Positions 33,415 through 44,526 are shown, counted from the first letter of the stretch. The stretch: 64,000 bases of DNA from Brachynemurus nebulosus (GCA_035578155.1 JAPWDM010000016.1:11489108-11553107), one strand, 5' to 3'. The notes: a model not told the origin generated them from the sequence alone. Numbers and translations are program-made.

Positions 33415-33829
33415 TTAAATATTATTCACGGGGTCATACCAACTATCTCAGGCGGTTTCATATCTGGCAGAGATAACTGAAGATCAAGAAAGTCCTCAAA
33501 TACAATATATGAAAGATTCGCCTAATATCCTTAAAACTGAAATAAAATCACGTCATAAAAATAGTAAAACGTATCGTTGTTACATTGATTATGTTCCGTA
33601 TGGAAAAAAATATACTGATATTAAGCGCTATACATGTGATTGTCCTAATGGGAATAGAACGATGGGTTGTTGTTCGCATATAGCGTCCATAATTTATTAT
33701 CTATCGTTTGCTAGATATCTCTCTCGTATATTTAAGCCAGCAGAGATTTTAACTAAGATTTTTGACAAAAACAATGTATCTGTTGTTATAAATTCAGATA
33801 GTGATGATGATTGAAATAAAATAAAGATA

Positions 33830-34611
33830 AAAACCTGAAAACGGATTGTATTGTATTACTATTCGAGTCAAATTCCTATAATAATAGAGGTTTGTCAAGT
33901 ACCTGAGTAATAAAAAAAATCTTTTTGAAGATGTTGCAAGTATCCGATTTCGATGAAACTTATAACAATAAAATCTACACATTAAGTGCTATTTTTAAGA
34001 ATTTTTTGAAAGTGGTCACTCTGTCAGAACTTACTAATTATAGCCAAGAAAAAATATTACTATTAAAAAATTTATTTATTATTAGCAAAATAATTAAGAT
34101 AAATATATGTAATATTTGTCATAATATTGTCTATAGTTTGGATTTGGAATCACATTCCTAGCTCTATTAGTTTTCGAGAACGAAAAGTTTAAAAAATTTT
34201 CTGTTATCAGGTCATTTTTCAAGGTTACGCAATGACAGTAAGAGATCGGCAGTCAAAAACTACATAAATAGTAATGTAAATGAGTAACGTACATAACAAT
34301 ATTCATTACATTTGGCTCTGGGGGCAAATTTTAATGCTTAACCTGCTATATCCTTTAAAATGTTTTTTGTATAGTTGTTCATGGAGCAGGACGCCAAAAA
34401 TCTGGGGATGTAAAAATTATGATATAAATTTTACAGGCACTGTATGTATTTTTGTTAACTAAATTCACTTTCCAAACGATTTTGATATTTATGAATTTTA
34501 TGTTAAAAGGGTTGATCGGATGCATTATGTCTAGAAAAGTACGTATATTACGAAGTCAGTCAACCTTTTTTTTTAAATATCTTCTTTTTATGAAGATATT
34601 TTTTTAACGTT
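33830..34611. other. AT-rich stretch without a recognisable gene
   Basis: Small open frames here (for example 33,925-34,161) show no known motif and are biased to Ile/Leu/Asn by composition. I see no element ends. Confidence 0.4.
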
Positions 34612-35103
34612 CAAAAAAGTGTCGATGTTTATCTGCATTACATGGTTTGCCAAGTGGTCAGAAAACGATATTACACGATCTAATATTACTCCAGTTAATG
34701 GCGAAAATGATTCCAGGCTGCAAGAGATCTATTCAAAGTTAAAGAATTACTTTTAAACATTTCTCCGATGCTTAAAAAAGTGTGGATATTTATCCGAATT
34801 ATATGGTCGGCCAAGTAGTCGGAAAGCGACATTTCATATTACACGACCTAATATTATTCCAGTTAATGGCGAAAATGACTTCGGGCTACAAGAATTCTAT
34901 TTACAATTAAATAATTGCTTTTAAAAATTTCTCTAATGCTAAAGAAGTGTCAATGTTTATCTGCATTTCATGGTTGACCAAGTAGTCGGAAAACGACATT
35001 TTGTATTACAGAATCTAATGTTATTCCAGTTAATGACGGAAATGATTCCAGACTACAAGAAATCTATTCAGAGTTAAAGAATTGCTTTTAAATATTTCTC
35101 TAA
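34612..35103. repeat. Tandem repeat, about 165 bp x 3
   Basis: Three diverged units start at about 34,612, 34,773 and 34,941. Each has AAGTGTNNATNTTTATC near its start, CCAGTTAATGGCGAAAATGA in the middle and TTGCTTTTAAANATTTCTC near its end. The last unit ends at the Harbinger-type MITE. No ORF runs through the units. Confidence 0.85.
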
Positions 35104-35306
35104 GACTAGCCGCGCACTAGCAATTTTATTTCACGTCTAAAAGCAACTTGTAAATCACCAAGTATAAAGCAACCTTTAAATCACCGAGTTGCCTCAATTT
35201 AAAAATCACCGGTGCGCGGTGTTCAATACAAAACAATACGTTTTATACTCGGTGATTTAGAAGTTGCTTTTAGACGTAATAAAAAATTGCTAGTGCGCGG
35301 CTAGTC
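35104..35306. mobile_element. Harbinger-type MITE (TAA duplication)
   Basis: The inverted ends GACTAGCCGCGCACTAGC are identical on both sides and continue through CAATTTTA and GTCTAAAAGCAACTT. TAA flanks both ends (35,101-35,103 and 35,307-35,309). A TWA duplication and ends starting with G fit PIF/Harbinger. The length is 203 bp and the whole can fold into a hairpin. Confidence 0.88.
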
Positions 35307-35428
35307 TAAGGCTTAAGTACTGATTTAATTATATTAATATACTTTGTGAAAAACTTTCACACGTTAAAAGTTTAAGATTCATTGTACGACTTTAATTGTT
35401 ATTATGTCTAAATAAGTGTTCATCAAGT

Positions 35429-35485
35429 TCGGGGGCGCAAAAAGATGTTTCGCCTAGGGCGCCAAATAACCTTGCGCCGGCCCTA
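35429..35485. mobile_element. Remnant of a hAT-like repeat end
   Basis: The GC-rich text GGGCGCAAAAAGATGTTTCG, CTAGGGCGCC and GCGCCGGCCCTA resembles the inner ends of hAT-type MITEs such as that at 32,603-33,006. No opposite end or duplication was found, so it is a truncated copy at best. Confidence 0.35.
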
Positions 35486-35489
35486 TCAT

Positions 35490-37239
35490 GGAGTGAATTG
35501 TTTACATTTAAGCAAGGAAATAATAAACATTCCTTCTCTATGAAACATATTTCTATCCCTTCTTTTATACGTTTCATATCAGTAAAACTACGGGACGTCG
35601 AAAAATTACTGTTCTGGATACAATATCTTAAAAAGTATATTTAAAAAAAAAAAAATGTTCTTACAATGAAATGACAATGAAAAATGAACTGACAATGAAA
35701 AAAAGATTTTATTGTTTTGAGTTTTGATTGAAAACTAATGTTTTTTTTCGTATTAATTATACATCTAGGAAAAACCTTACAATAAATGAAAATTTCAAGG
35801 AAAAACTATAAAGAGATTATAAATCATAAATCTGGCTTATAATTCACATTTGACTGACCTTTCAAAAAGGAATTACTGAGAAAAAAGAATCAAAACTATC
35901 AGTAATATGGGGTCAAAATTATAAAATGCAGATAAATCTGCTTTTATCTAGAAATTACATATTTGAATGTTATCGTACTCACTTGACCCTTTTGAAGAAG
36001 GATTAATAAAACAAAGTCTTTTAAACATATGATTAATATGATTAATATATGATCAAATATGTAGCTAGGGAGCCAGTAGCAGTAATTTTTAAATGATTTC
36101 ATTGTTGCGCAAATGCTAATAAAAGCAAAGAACTGAGTAAAATATACAGTATTATATAATATAATAATACAGTATTATATAATATAATATAATAAAAAAG
36201 TAAATTTTGTTAGTTTGATAGTTTAGACTAATCTGCAGAACTACCCAACCGATTCCAAAACCCTTGCACTTGTGAGTAGGTATAATACACTGTGTTTGAT
36301 AGGTTACATATTAAAAGTTAAAATTGTTTCGCAGACGGATATTAACCAAATTTTGCTAACATACATCATTTTGGTAAAACCGTTCCCTAAAGTCCAAGGG
36401 GGCAGCTGACTTAATTTTTACAAAATCTTACTTAAGTAGGTACTACTGAGATCCCGATAAAAACGAATATGAGATTAATTTTTTCTCTCAAGATCCTGGT
36501 AAACCAAAAATCAACCAAAGTAAACGATTGGAAGGGTTCTGACTAAATTTTGCTTAAATAATATTGCAGAAGGTGAATTCAAAATTGGTTTCTAGGGCCC
36601 TGTGGCCTCAAAAAAGTCCATAATTTAAATGCTTATCAATATGGGTATCTATGAAAAAGTCTCAAAGTGTAGAAATTAGATAAACTATTGAAGTATGAAT
36701 ATGGCAGCACAGCTTCTCATTAGCTAGAAAACGATGGAAATAAAGTAGATTAATCTACTTGGTCAGAAGGAAGTTCTTTGTACAAGGAACTAACTTTGGA
36801 ATATGTATTTCATTTAAGAATAACGTTAAAATAATCTCTTACTTACCAAATGAAATAGCTAAATGAATTTTGACAAAATTTTGCTCAAATACTACTGAGT
36901 AAAATCATTGTAAAGTTAAAACTGTCTTTCGTGGTAACCCAAGCGGGCGGGCTTAAAATAACAAAGGTCAACAATATAGTAAATTAACCGAAATAATTTT
37001 TTTTAAGTGCAAATACTTAGATGCTCATTGAAAGACGTTTCTGAAAGTTTGTAGAAGCTTTCATTTAATTTGCCGTCTTAGTCGTCGCAAAAATTAATGT
37101 TCTAATGTTTAGCAGAAATAAATAAAATGAGAAATATTGCTTGACAAAAGAATTTTCTAATTTAATAGAAGTAACAAACATTAGGATCCAACTAACAATA
37201 AGCAATTATTAAGATAAATATGTATGTAAGTAGTAGCTT
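35490..37239. other. AT-rich stretch without a recognisable gene
   Basis: No ORF above background and no element ends are seen. A short direct repeat, TACAGTATTATATAATATAA, occurs twice near 36,147-36,190. The text CTACCCAACCGATTCC near 36,240 resembles tails of insect repeat families. Confidence 0.4.
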
Positions 37240-37504
37240 TTGGAGAGAACGGGATCCACCATCCCACTATCCGACTTTTTGAGTGACCTCGGATGGTGGT
37301 AAAATTACCGAGGCGGTTCTAGAAACCTCCGGCGGTGGGTGGAGTAATATGAACGAAAATTTGGTCTCCAACCTAACGATATCTAGTGAAATTTTTTCTA
37401 ACCTAACAGAACCCAACGGAACTTGACCTAACCTAACGAAACCTAAGCGAACTTAGCTTAACCTAACAAAATTTTTTCTAACCTAAGAATTAAAAAATTC
37501 CGTA

Positions 37505-37810
37505 ACAGATGGCGCAGCCACCTTCGAGCCTCGTAAATTCACTGCTAGATGGCTCTCGTAGTTTGGATAATAGCGATCCCTGTGCGTAAGTTTGAAAATT
37601 CCCCTAATAGATGGCGCAGTCACCTTTGATAGCGTTGCTAGTCTGGATACTAATGAACCAGTAATGCGTAAATTTGAAAAATTATCAATAGATGGTGCTG
37701 AAAATCCTTTTTGATAGTTCAACTAGCCATTAAAAGATGGCGTTGCTAATCTGAACTACCGCGAACTCTGTACCTAGATTCAAAATTCCACGAAAAGATG
37801 GCGTTGATTT
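37505..37810. repeat. Subterminal AGATGGCG repeats, right arm
   Basis: Six degenerate copies of AGATGGCGCAGNC / AGATGGCGTTGCT lie at about 37,508, 37,547, 37,611, 37,691, 37,737 and 37,797. Each is near CTAGTCTGGAT-like or AATCTGAAC-like text. They are the complement of the left-arm array. Confidence 0.75.
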
Positions 37811-37857
37811 CATAAGTTTATCGTATTTTTATCTGAAAACAGGTTTAAACTGTTAGC

Positions 37858-38026
37858 TGACGTCATTAACAGGAATGCTGATATTAATAGCGAAGATTTC
37901 TCTCTAATATGCAACAATGAATTTTATCATATGATTGTATATTTTTATCTGAAAACAGGTTTTAACCTGCATGGCTACATAAAGTGTGATAGCTTACGTC
38001 ATCAGGCTATTTTTCTGCTATAAAAG
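37858..38026 (+). promoter_or_regulatory. Candidate promoter of the right-arm cargo gene
   Basis: TGACGTCA at 37,858-37,865, a second half-matching TTACGTCA at 37,995-38,002 and TATAAAAG at 38,019-38,026 precede the ORF by about 115 bases. The segment TTTTTATCTGAAAACAGGTTT is nearly repeated at 37,827 and 37,940, so the region looks duplicated. Distance from TATA to ATG fits a short leader. Confidence 0.55.
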
Positions 38027-38141
38027 ACCGCAACGGATTTTCTTCAATCGCAATCTTGTTCGAAACTTTAGTGAAGAAACATTAAATCTTATTGTTGTGA
38101 ATTGTCAATTGTTGTGTGTTAAGAATTAATTGTTGCCAACA

Positions 38142-38540
38142 ATGGAATCCATTACTGCTGGTGCTTCATCTGGAAACAGAGACTTATTTCAAAAAATGGC
38201 TGGAAATTTTGTGGATGAATTGAATCATCTTGGCGCTGTTAAACGATGGATTAAACTTTCTGATATGGAGATTGGAAAAGTATATAAAATAATGGGAGCA
38301 AGTCAGTTGCCGTCAAAATTCGATTCATCAAAAATGAAGACAATATTGGAATTAGAAATTGGATACATATCATTGCCGGCGAGATTTGACAATTTGAACG
38401 AGCAGATGCTGGCATGGTTGCAAAGCAATCCAAAACTGGGTATTATGAATAATGGACCCATTGGACTAACTCATAAACTGAAATTCAAAACGCTGGAAAT
38501 TCTCGAAATCGTTGGGGGTGCTGAATGGCGAATTTTGTAA
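38142..38540 (+). CDS. Right-arm cargo gene, intact 132-residue protein of unknown family
   Basis: I chose ATG 38,142 because the frame upstream has no other ATG and the spacing to the TATA box is sensible. The protein has a short polar N-terminus and a helical stretch (FQKMAGNFVDELNHLGAVKRW). It then has what looks like a small beta-rich domain: LSDMEIGKVYKIMGAS, TILELEIGYISLPARFDNL, then LKFKTLEILEIVG. The pattern K-Y-I ... LEL ... LPARF resembles an OB-type nucleic-acid-binding barrel, but I cannot name the family. No signal peptide or membrane segment is seen. An AATAAA lies at 38,622-38,627. An intact frame with its own promoter signals in decayed surroundings suggests recent arrival or selection. 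Confidence 0.6.
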   Translation: MESITAGASSGNRDLFQKMAGNFVDELNHLGAVKRWIKLSDMEIGKVYKIMGASQLPSKFDSSKMKTILELEIGYISLPARFDNLNEQMLAWLQSNPKLGIMNNGPIGLTHKLKFKTLEILEIVGGAEWRIL

Positions 38541-39304
38541 TTTATTCTCTTCAAAATGTATTATTTAATTGTACTATGTATTTTAAAAATTTCAATATTG
38601 TACCAATTTTTACATATATTTAATAAAAATTATAAATTCAATTGGTGATCTTTGATTCCTCACAGAGCACTTTCTTGCGTATGCACAAATTTTTAATATA
38701 ATTATAAATTTTACAAGTTAAAAAAGTGATCATTGTGTACCTATTTTTGTTTAAAACTATACTTAATAAAAAAAAAAAATTTAAAGAAAAAAACAATCTT
38801 TTGATTTACACCGATCCCTAAAAAGAAATCAAACTAATTTTTGATATTATACCTTAAACTTGATGTATATATAAAAATTCCATTTACAATTATGGTACAC
38901 CATATATACTCGTAAATTTTACAAAAATGTATCACTCTGTATATTTTTTAATGCTACATATTCTCTGACGAAATTTAATATTACAATTATATTATGCACT
39001 CAGCTAAAAATATATATATATATTCTTATGTTTTCTTAATAAAAAAAATTTATTAATAATTTTTAAAAGTAATATTAGCGATCTGTTTTAAAAACACATT
39101 ATTTGCTTGTTGGATATAATGTATGAGATTTTATTTGACGTCTTATGACGTTAATGACTGTTAAAAAATTTAAAAACTAGGCACATTTATATTGTACAAA
39201 AGTAAGAAACACTTAAAATTTTAATAAAGGAATAGATACATATTTCGATAAATTTGTGAAATGTATAGTAATGTTAATGTGCGATCTATACAGTACTCTG
39301 TTAG

Positions 39305-41209
39305 CCGATTCAGTGCCATTGGCATGTTAACATGCCAAAGGAAACAAAGAGGGAAATATATCTTGCAACAAAAGACAAGACTATATTTTTAAGGTCATTA
39401 ATCATTTTGACATTTTTAAGCTGCACTGGATTGTTTTAAATTGAAAAATATTGTTTCTCAATTCTATAATAAAAATAAATTACAAGGACACTAAAAATCC
39501 ACACTGGGTTATTTTCTAATAAAAATTTTTCCCAAAAAATGTTAAATTAAAGTTAAATTGATACTTCTCTAGTTGTCCAACTTGCTTTAAAATGAAATAA
39601 TAATAAAAAAATAATACTGTGGATAATTTTATATATAAATATTTACAGAAATATATAAAATTTGCTTCTAATAATTTTTATTGAATGTTTTAACATAATT
39701 GAATTTACAGTGTACTATAAGAACATGAAAAAAATTGTTTATTATTGTTAGCAAAAAAATTTTCGAAGGTTTGACTAAATATGTATGTATTTGATTACAT
39801 ATTAATATATTATTTATAAAAAATCAATAAATTATGTCAACTATAAAGACACACTGGCCACATTGCAGTAAGTTGATCGGCATTCATGCACGTACGCTTC
39901 TTATAAAGTCAGTATTATATTATTATAATTTATAAAATTAAAAATACGTAAGATATTATGCGATACACACAAAGTGGGAATGTCAAATTATAAGAATGGT
40001 AGATAATGGTTTCTTCATTCTCTTTACTTAAGTTTTTGTAGAATGTATTTTACTTAAAATGAATATCATAATGACATCTGAAATAATTTTAAAAAAATTA
40101 TTACATGTTCCAAATATTAGTTTAATACCGACTTTACAAAACATACATAACAATGTTTATATTTTATGAAGGAAACAAAAATCTTAGAATTAACTCAATG
40201 GCTGCCAAACAATTTTTGTTTGTAAAAGACAGGTTTAAAAACATTGATAAAGAGAGAAAATTGTTTACATATTATCTGCGTACTTCTGGAAATATTTTAT
40301 TTTAATTGTAAGATTTTTGTTTCCTTCATAAAATATAAACATTGTTATGTATGTTTTGTAAAGTCGGTATTAAACTAATATTTGGAACATGTAATAATTT
40401 TTTTAAAATTATTTCAGATGTCATTATGATATTCATTTTAAGTAAAATACATTCTACAAAAACATAAGTAAAAAGAATGAAGAAACCATTATCTACCATT
40501 CTTATAATTTGACATTCCCACTTTGTGTGTATCACACAGTATCTTGCGTACTTTTAATTTTATTAAGTTATAATATATAACACTGACTTTATAAGAAGTC
40601 TACGTTGTTTTTATAGTTGACAACGTTGATTAATGATTTGGATAAAGAATAATTTATTGATTTTTGGTATTGGTACATATGTATGCAGTATGTGTATGAG
40701 TAATTCACTAGTATTAGTCAAACCGTCGAAAATTTTTTTGCTGACAATAATAAACATTTTTTTTTATGTTCTTATAGTACACTATAAATTCAATTATATT
40801 AAAACATTCAATAAAAATTATTAGAAGCAAATTTTATATATTTCTGTATATATCTATACCTATATATAAAATTATCCACAGTATTATCTTTTTATTATTA
40901 TTTCATTTTAAAACAAGCCGGACAACTAGAGAGGTATCAATTTAACTTTAATTCATTTTTTGGGAAAAATTTTTATTAGAAAATAACCCAGTGTAGATTT
41001 GTAGTGTACTTGTAATTTATTTTTATTATTTATTTATAAATTATAAAACTGAGAAACAATATTTTTCAATTTAAACCATTTCAGTGCGGCTTAAAAATGT
41101 CAAAATGATTAATGACTTTAAAAATACATATAGTCTTGTCTTTTATTGCAAGATATATTTCTCTCTTTGTTTCCTTTGGCATGTTAACATGCCAATGGCA
41201 CTGAATCGG
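39305..41209. mobile_element. TTAA-bounded long-palindrome element A
   Basis: The ends CCGATTCAGTGCCATTGGC are identical as complements at 39,305 and 41,209. TTAG (39,301-39,304) and TTAA (41,210-41,213) flank it. The arms are about 880-900 bp each and pair almost completely (39,305-40,186 with 40,311-41,209), leaving a 125-base centre. Nothing in the arms looks coding. The centre is one arm of element B. Confidence 0.75.
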
Positions 41210-41335
41210 TTAAAATAAAATACACAGATAATACACATTCCAGAAGTACACAGATAATATGTAAACAATTTTCTCTCTTTATCAATGTTTTTAAACCTGT
41301 CTTTTACAAACAAAAACTATTTGGCAGCCGTTGAG
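40194..41335. mobile_element. TTAA-bounded inverted repeat B, interleaved with A
   Basis: CTCAATGGCTGCCAAA at 40,194 and its near complement ending at 41,335 begin about 115-bp inverted ends that also share GACAGGTTTAAAAACATTG. TTAA lies at 40,190-40,193 and 41,336-41,339. The left end is in the centre of A and the right end is beyond A, so the two pairs interlock in the order A-B-A'-B'. Confidence 0.7.
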
Positions 41336-42509
41336 TTAAAAGTAAAGGTCTCTACGTTGTTAAAATCATATTTTGTAAATATGAATAAATTTTTTTTTAA
41401 AAATCTTATTCTTAAAACTTAATATGTAATCATCTTAAAGTAGTTTTTTGAAACATTAATTCGATGATCTTAAAGTAGTTTTGAAACATTAATTTCTCGT
41501 TATAGATATTTTTTGGCCTTATTTAATTGTACAATGTTCCCTATATTTTAAGAAAATTTCCTTTTAATATTTTATATTTTATCTAACCAATGTATCTGTT
41601 TTTGTTAAATTAATTATTTTCTATTGTTTTAATTATAAAAAAAATTAGTTTATACATATACCTATGGCTTTAGTTTTATGAGCGACTGTTATAGTAATTT
41701 ATCTTAAATATGAAATTGTTTTATCAAATGTTGAATAAGAGTTTTTCGCATATTGTCACACTCCAATACCTATGTATTGTTATTATAAATTTTATTCTAT
41801 GTTTAGCTATTAAAAAACAGCAAAAGCTCTCTTTGTACTTTAAATTTAACGAATTTTTTTCCAGTGAACTCGGGAATTAACTATACAAAGCCATATTTAA
41901 ATTTTTTCAATTCGAAAAGTCAAATTTTTTCACAATAATTTCAAAACTCTAATTTATATTTAATAAAAAATTAAAAATAATTTCTTAACTATGTAAGTAT
42001 ATGTAATATTATTTATGTATATTTTTAACGATACAAAGATAATCATAAATAGCAAAATGCTGATAATTGCATATTTCGCGTTATCGCATATGTTATGCAG
42101 ATCTCATATGTATTAATCGTATTATACATGTAAATATGCTATAAGAATGTACTTGTTTTGGAATTTTTATACCAAAATGAAAATTTGATTGTAAAAAATA
42201 GGAAATTCTATCAATATTAGAAAATTTATTTTCAAGAATAGTATTATTGATACTAAAAATTTATTTCGAATAAGAACCTACATATTCATTTAACGTAAAA
42301 TGTTTAGCCACCGATAATGTACTAGATTACAATTAAAAAGATTTCTTTCTGTGTAATAAAACTAGCATATTTTTTATAAACTGAGCACTTAAAATTGATA
42401 GGAAAATTCTGGTTTCCTAGACAGTTATGTTAAGATACGCTTTTTAAGATTAAAAAATTAATGTTGTGTTAACCTTTCTACTCCTAAATAAAAGCATTCA
42501 TACAGTTTA

Positions 42510-43200
42510 AAACATTTTTTAATAAAAAAAAAATCGATAGTTTTAAACAATACCCATATGATGAAAATTGTGGACTATGAAATTCTTAACTCTTTTCTGT
42601 ACATTACCCATGTCTGCTTTTAAACTATTTGCAGTCTAATTTTATAAAAACACTTAAAAATTATCTGTTACCATATGTAAATAATAAACAATAAACAATC
42701 TGTTACTATATGTAAATAATAAACTTTTGCGCGGCAAATTTAAAATTAGTTGTTTTAGCGCGAAAAATTTAAATTAGAGCACGGTTCAACTTTCTAAAAT
42801 TAGACAAGATTTTAAACGATTTTTAATGAGCTGCGTCTGCGCGTTACTCTAAATTGACAAAAATACTTATTTTTCACGCTGAAACAATACAAGTTGTTTC
42901 CGCGTGGACAATTTAAAATAGTACGGAGGTGCAGCTCATTAATTATCATTTGAATTTATAGATCCATGAAGTTTGCGCCCCGATTTCAGCATTAAAGACG
43001 GAATTTTTATAGTCGTTACTGCTATTTTAACGCTGGTTATTGTACGAAAAGTTTTATTTTAAATTTTTATATTTAGTCTTTATTTTAGATAGTTCCCGTT
43101 CTTTACAATATACCTATATTACTTTATGTAATACTTATATATTTCTTTCGAGGCCTGATAATCTAATTATCACGCAGAAAATTTGAAATAATAGACAGTC
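42510..43200. other. AT-rich stretch without a recognisable gene
   Basis: No ORF or element ends are recognised. A short duplicated segment (CTGTTAC...ATATGTAAATAATAAAC) lies at about 42,664-42,724. Confidence 0.4.
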
Positions 43201-43419
43201 CAGTGGCGGCTCGTCTATAGGTGCTGCAGAGCTGCAGAACCGCCACATTTTCTTAAATAATGACACTGTACAGCCAAATTTAATACCAATTTGTAATTTA
43301 AATTTCATTCTTGAATGAAAGAAAAATTCTGCCACAATATGTCAAATTTCATTGTTAAAAATATAGGAATTATTTAAAATTGTACGTTGTACCTGTACCT
43401 ATATAGTATGTATCTTGTA

Positions 43420-43495
43420 TCTGTTCTGTGTATATATTTATTTGTATCTGTTCTGTGTATGTATTTATTTGTATCTGTTCTGTGTATGTATTGTT
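43420..43495. repeat. 27-bp tandem repeat x 3
   Basis: The unit TATCTGTTCTGTGTATGTAT plus TTATTTG is repeated about three times, with one variant base. It lies within the hAT-like remnant. Confidence 0.9.
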
Positions 43496-43899
43496 CGTAT
43501 GCATAGCCCAATATAATAAAATAACTGTATCTGATGTATAATGTCACTGTGAGTCTTGTTATCACAGAGCATAAATCACAGTAAGTCATATTCACTGTTA
43601 CATATAACGTCGCTATAGACAATTGAATACTTATTTGGTCATTTCTACTTGAACTGCACTTGCTGCAGCTCTGTTTTGACACCCTCTCAACACACCGCAA
43701 GGCACAGCACCAAGCCTTTTAATAGAAAAAACGGAAAAAACGTTAGAAATTTGTTCAAATGTGAGCTGCAATTAAAGCAGCTAATATTCAATTTTACATT
43801 CAATTTTTTGTTTTGAAGTTAGCGAATTTTTTTAATATCTAAATAAAAATGGATGTAGGTAATTCATAATTTAATTTCTCATAAAAAATTTTGCCAATA

Positions 43900-44441
43900 C
43901 ATTTTTGAGGAAAAACTAAAAATAAAAGAGGATAGTCGGCCTTTACCAGATATTATTATAGAAGCAACAAGAACCAGTCAAGGCAAATCATACAAAAGAC
44001 TGTTTAGTCGGAAAATTTATTCGAAAAATAACTGGATTTGTGGATGTAACGTAAGAAATGCTTTGTTTTGTTTTCCTTGCGTATTTTTTGGCGACCATAA
44101 GACATGGACTGAGACTGGGGTAAAAGATTTAGTTCATTTATCTAATAAGGTGAAAAAAACATGAAAATTCGAATCGTCATATTAATAATGAAATAGACTT
44201 GGCAACATTAGGAACAGTTAACATAAAGTCGCAACTAGATACACCATACTGGATAAATATTAGAAAACATAACGAAAATGTAGAAAATAATAGACATATT
44301 TTATCAAAAATTATATATAACCTGCGTTAAATTTTGTGGATTATTTGAATTGGCACTTGGTGGACACGACGAAACTGAAACTTCTGACAATCCGGGTATT
44401 TTTCGTGGATTTATAAATTTTTCAACCGAATTAGAAGACAT
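43900..44441 (+). pseudogene. hAT transposase N-terminal part (zinc finger MYM-type 1-like), truncated
   Basis: Translation shows RPLPDIIIEATRTSQGKSY, then the TTF-type zinc region NNWICGCNVRNALFCFPCVF with paired cysteines, then FGDHKTWTETGVKDLVHLSNKVKKH, ALGGHDETETSDNPGIFRGF and NFSTELED. These are the recognisable blocks of the N-terminal half of ZMYM1-like hAT transposases. A one-base shift near 44,158 and stops near 44,330 break it. The catalytic C-terminal half is missing beyond the (TA)n tract. Confidence 0.78.
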
Positions 44442-44442
44442 A

Positions 44443-44521
<79 letters not shown>
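44443..44521. repeat. (TA)n microsatellite
   Basis: Pure TA tract of about 80 bases that truncates the hAT-like remnant. It abuts a C-rich inverted repeat on its right. Confidence 0.95.

Positions 44522-44522
<1 letters not shown>

Positions 44523-44526
<4 letters not shown>

Larger units (their letters stand above)
31046..33814 (+). pseudogene. ISL2EU/Harbinger-like DDE transposase with SWIM zinc finger, degraded
   Basis: An N-terminal segment with CxxC (RCKNCDRI ... CNKC, 31,046-31,414) is followed by ARVQAFKKTRIFIPDGDRCC, then a DDE_Tnp_4-type catalytic region: LIFDGTC near 32,070, the GPF block near 32,210, and LIDRGFRD near 32,310. At the end is a SWIM zinc finger, YTCDCPNGNRTMGCCSHIASI (CxC...CxH). 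The combination is known from ISL2EU-type transposons, which encode a cut-and-paste transposase. Stops or shifts occur near 31,412, 31,725, 31,930, 32,230 and 32,400. Two MITEs (32,603-33,006 and 33,193-33,414) interrupt it. The ends of the parent transposon were not found. Confidence 0.8.
37240..42509 (-). repeat. Right arm of the very large inverted repeat
   Basis: This is the reverse complement of the left arm (18,179-21,500) in collinear blocks. It is longer because about 2.9 kb (39,070-41,960) with TTAA-bounded inverted repeats is inserted. At 37,870-38,650 it carries an intact small gene where the left arm carries a different one. It runs from the inner GC-richer block (ACCTCCGGCGGTGGGTGG area) to the outer GCTTTTATTTAGGAGT end. 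Confidence 0.8.
43201..44441 (+). mobile_element. hAT-like element remnant, left end
   Basis: CAGTGGCGGCTCGTCTATAG at 43,201 is a typical hAT end. A degraded hAT-type transposase N-terminal part follows in plus orientation. The right part is lost where a (TA)n tract begins. No matching duplication of the flanking AGACAGTC was found. Confidence 0.6.
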
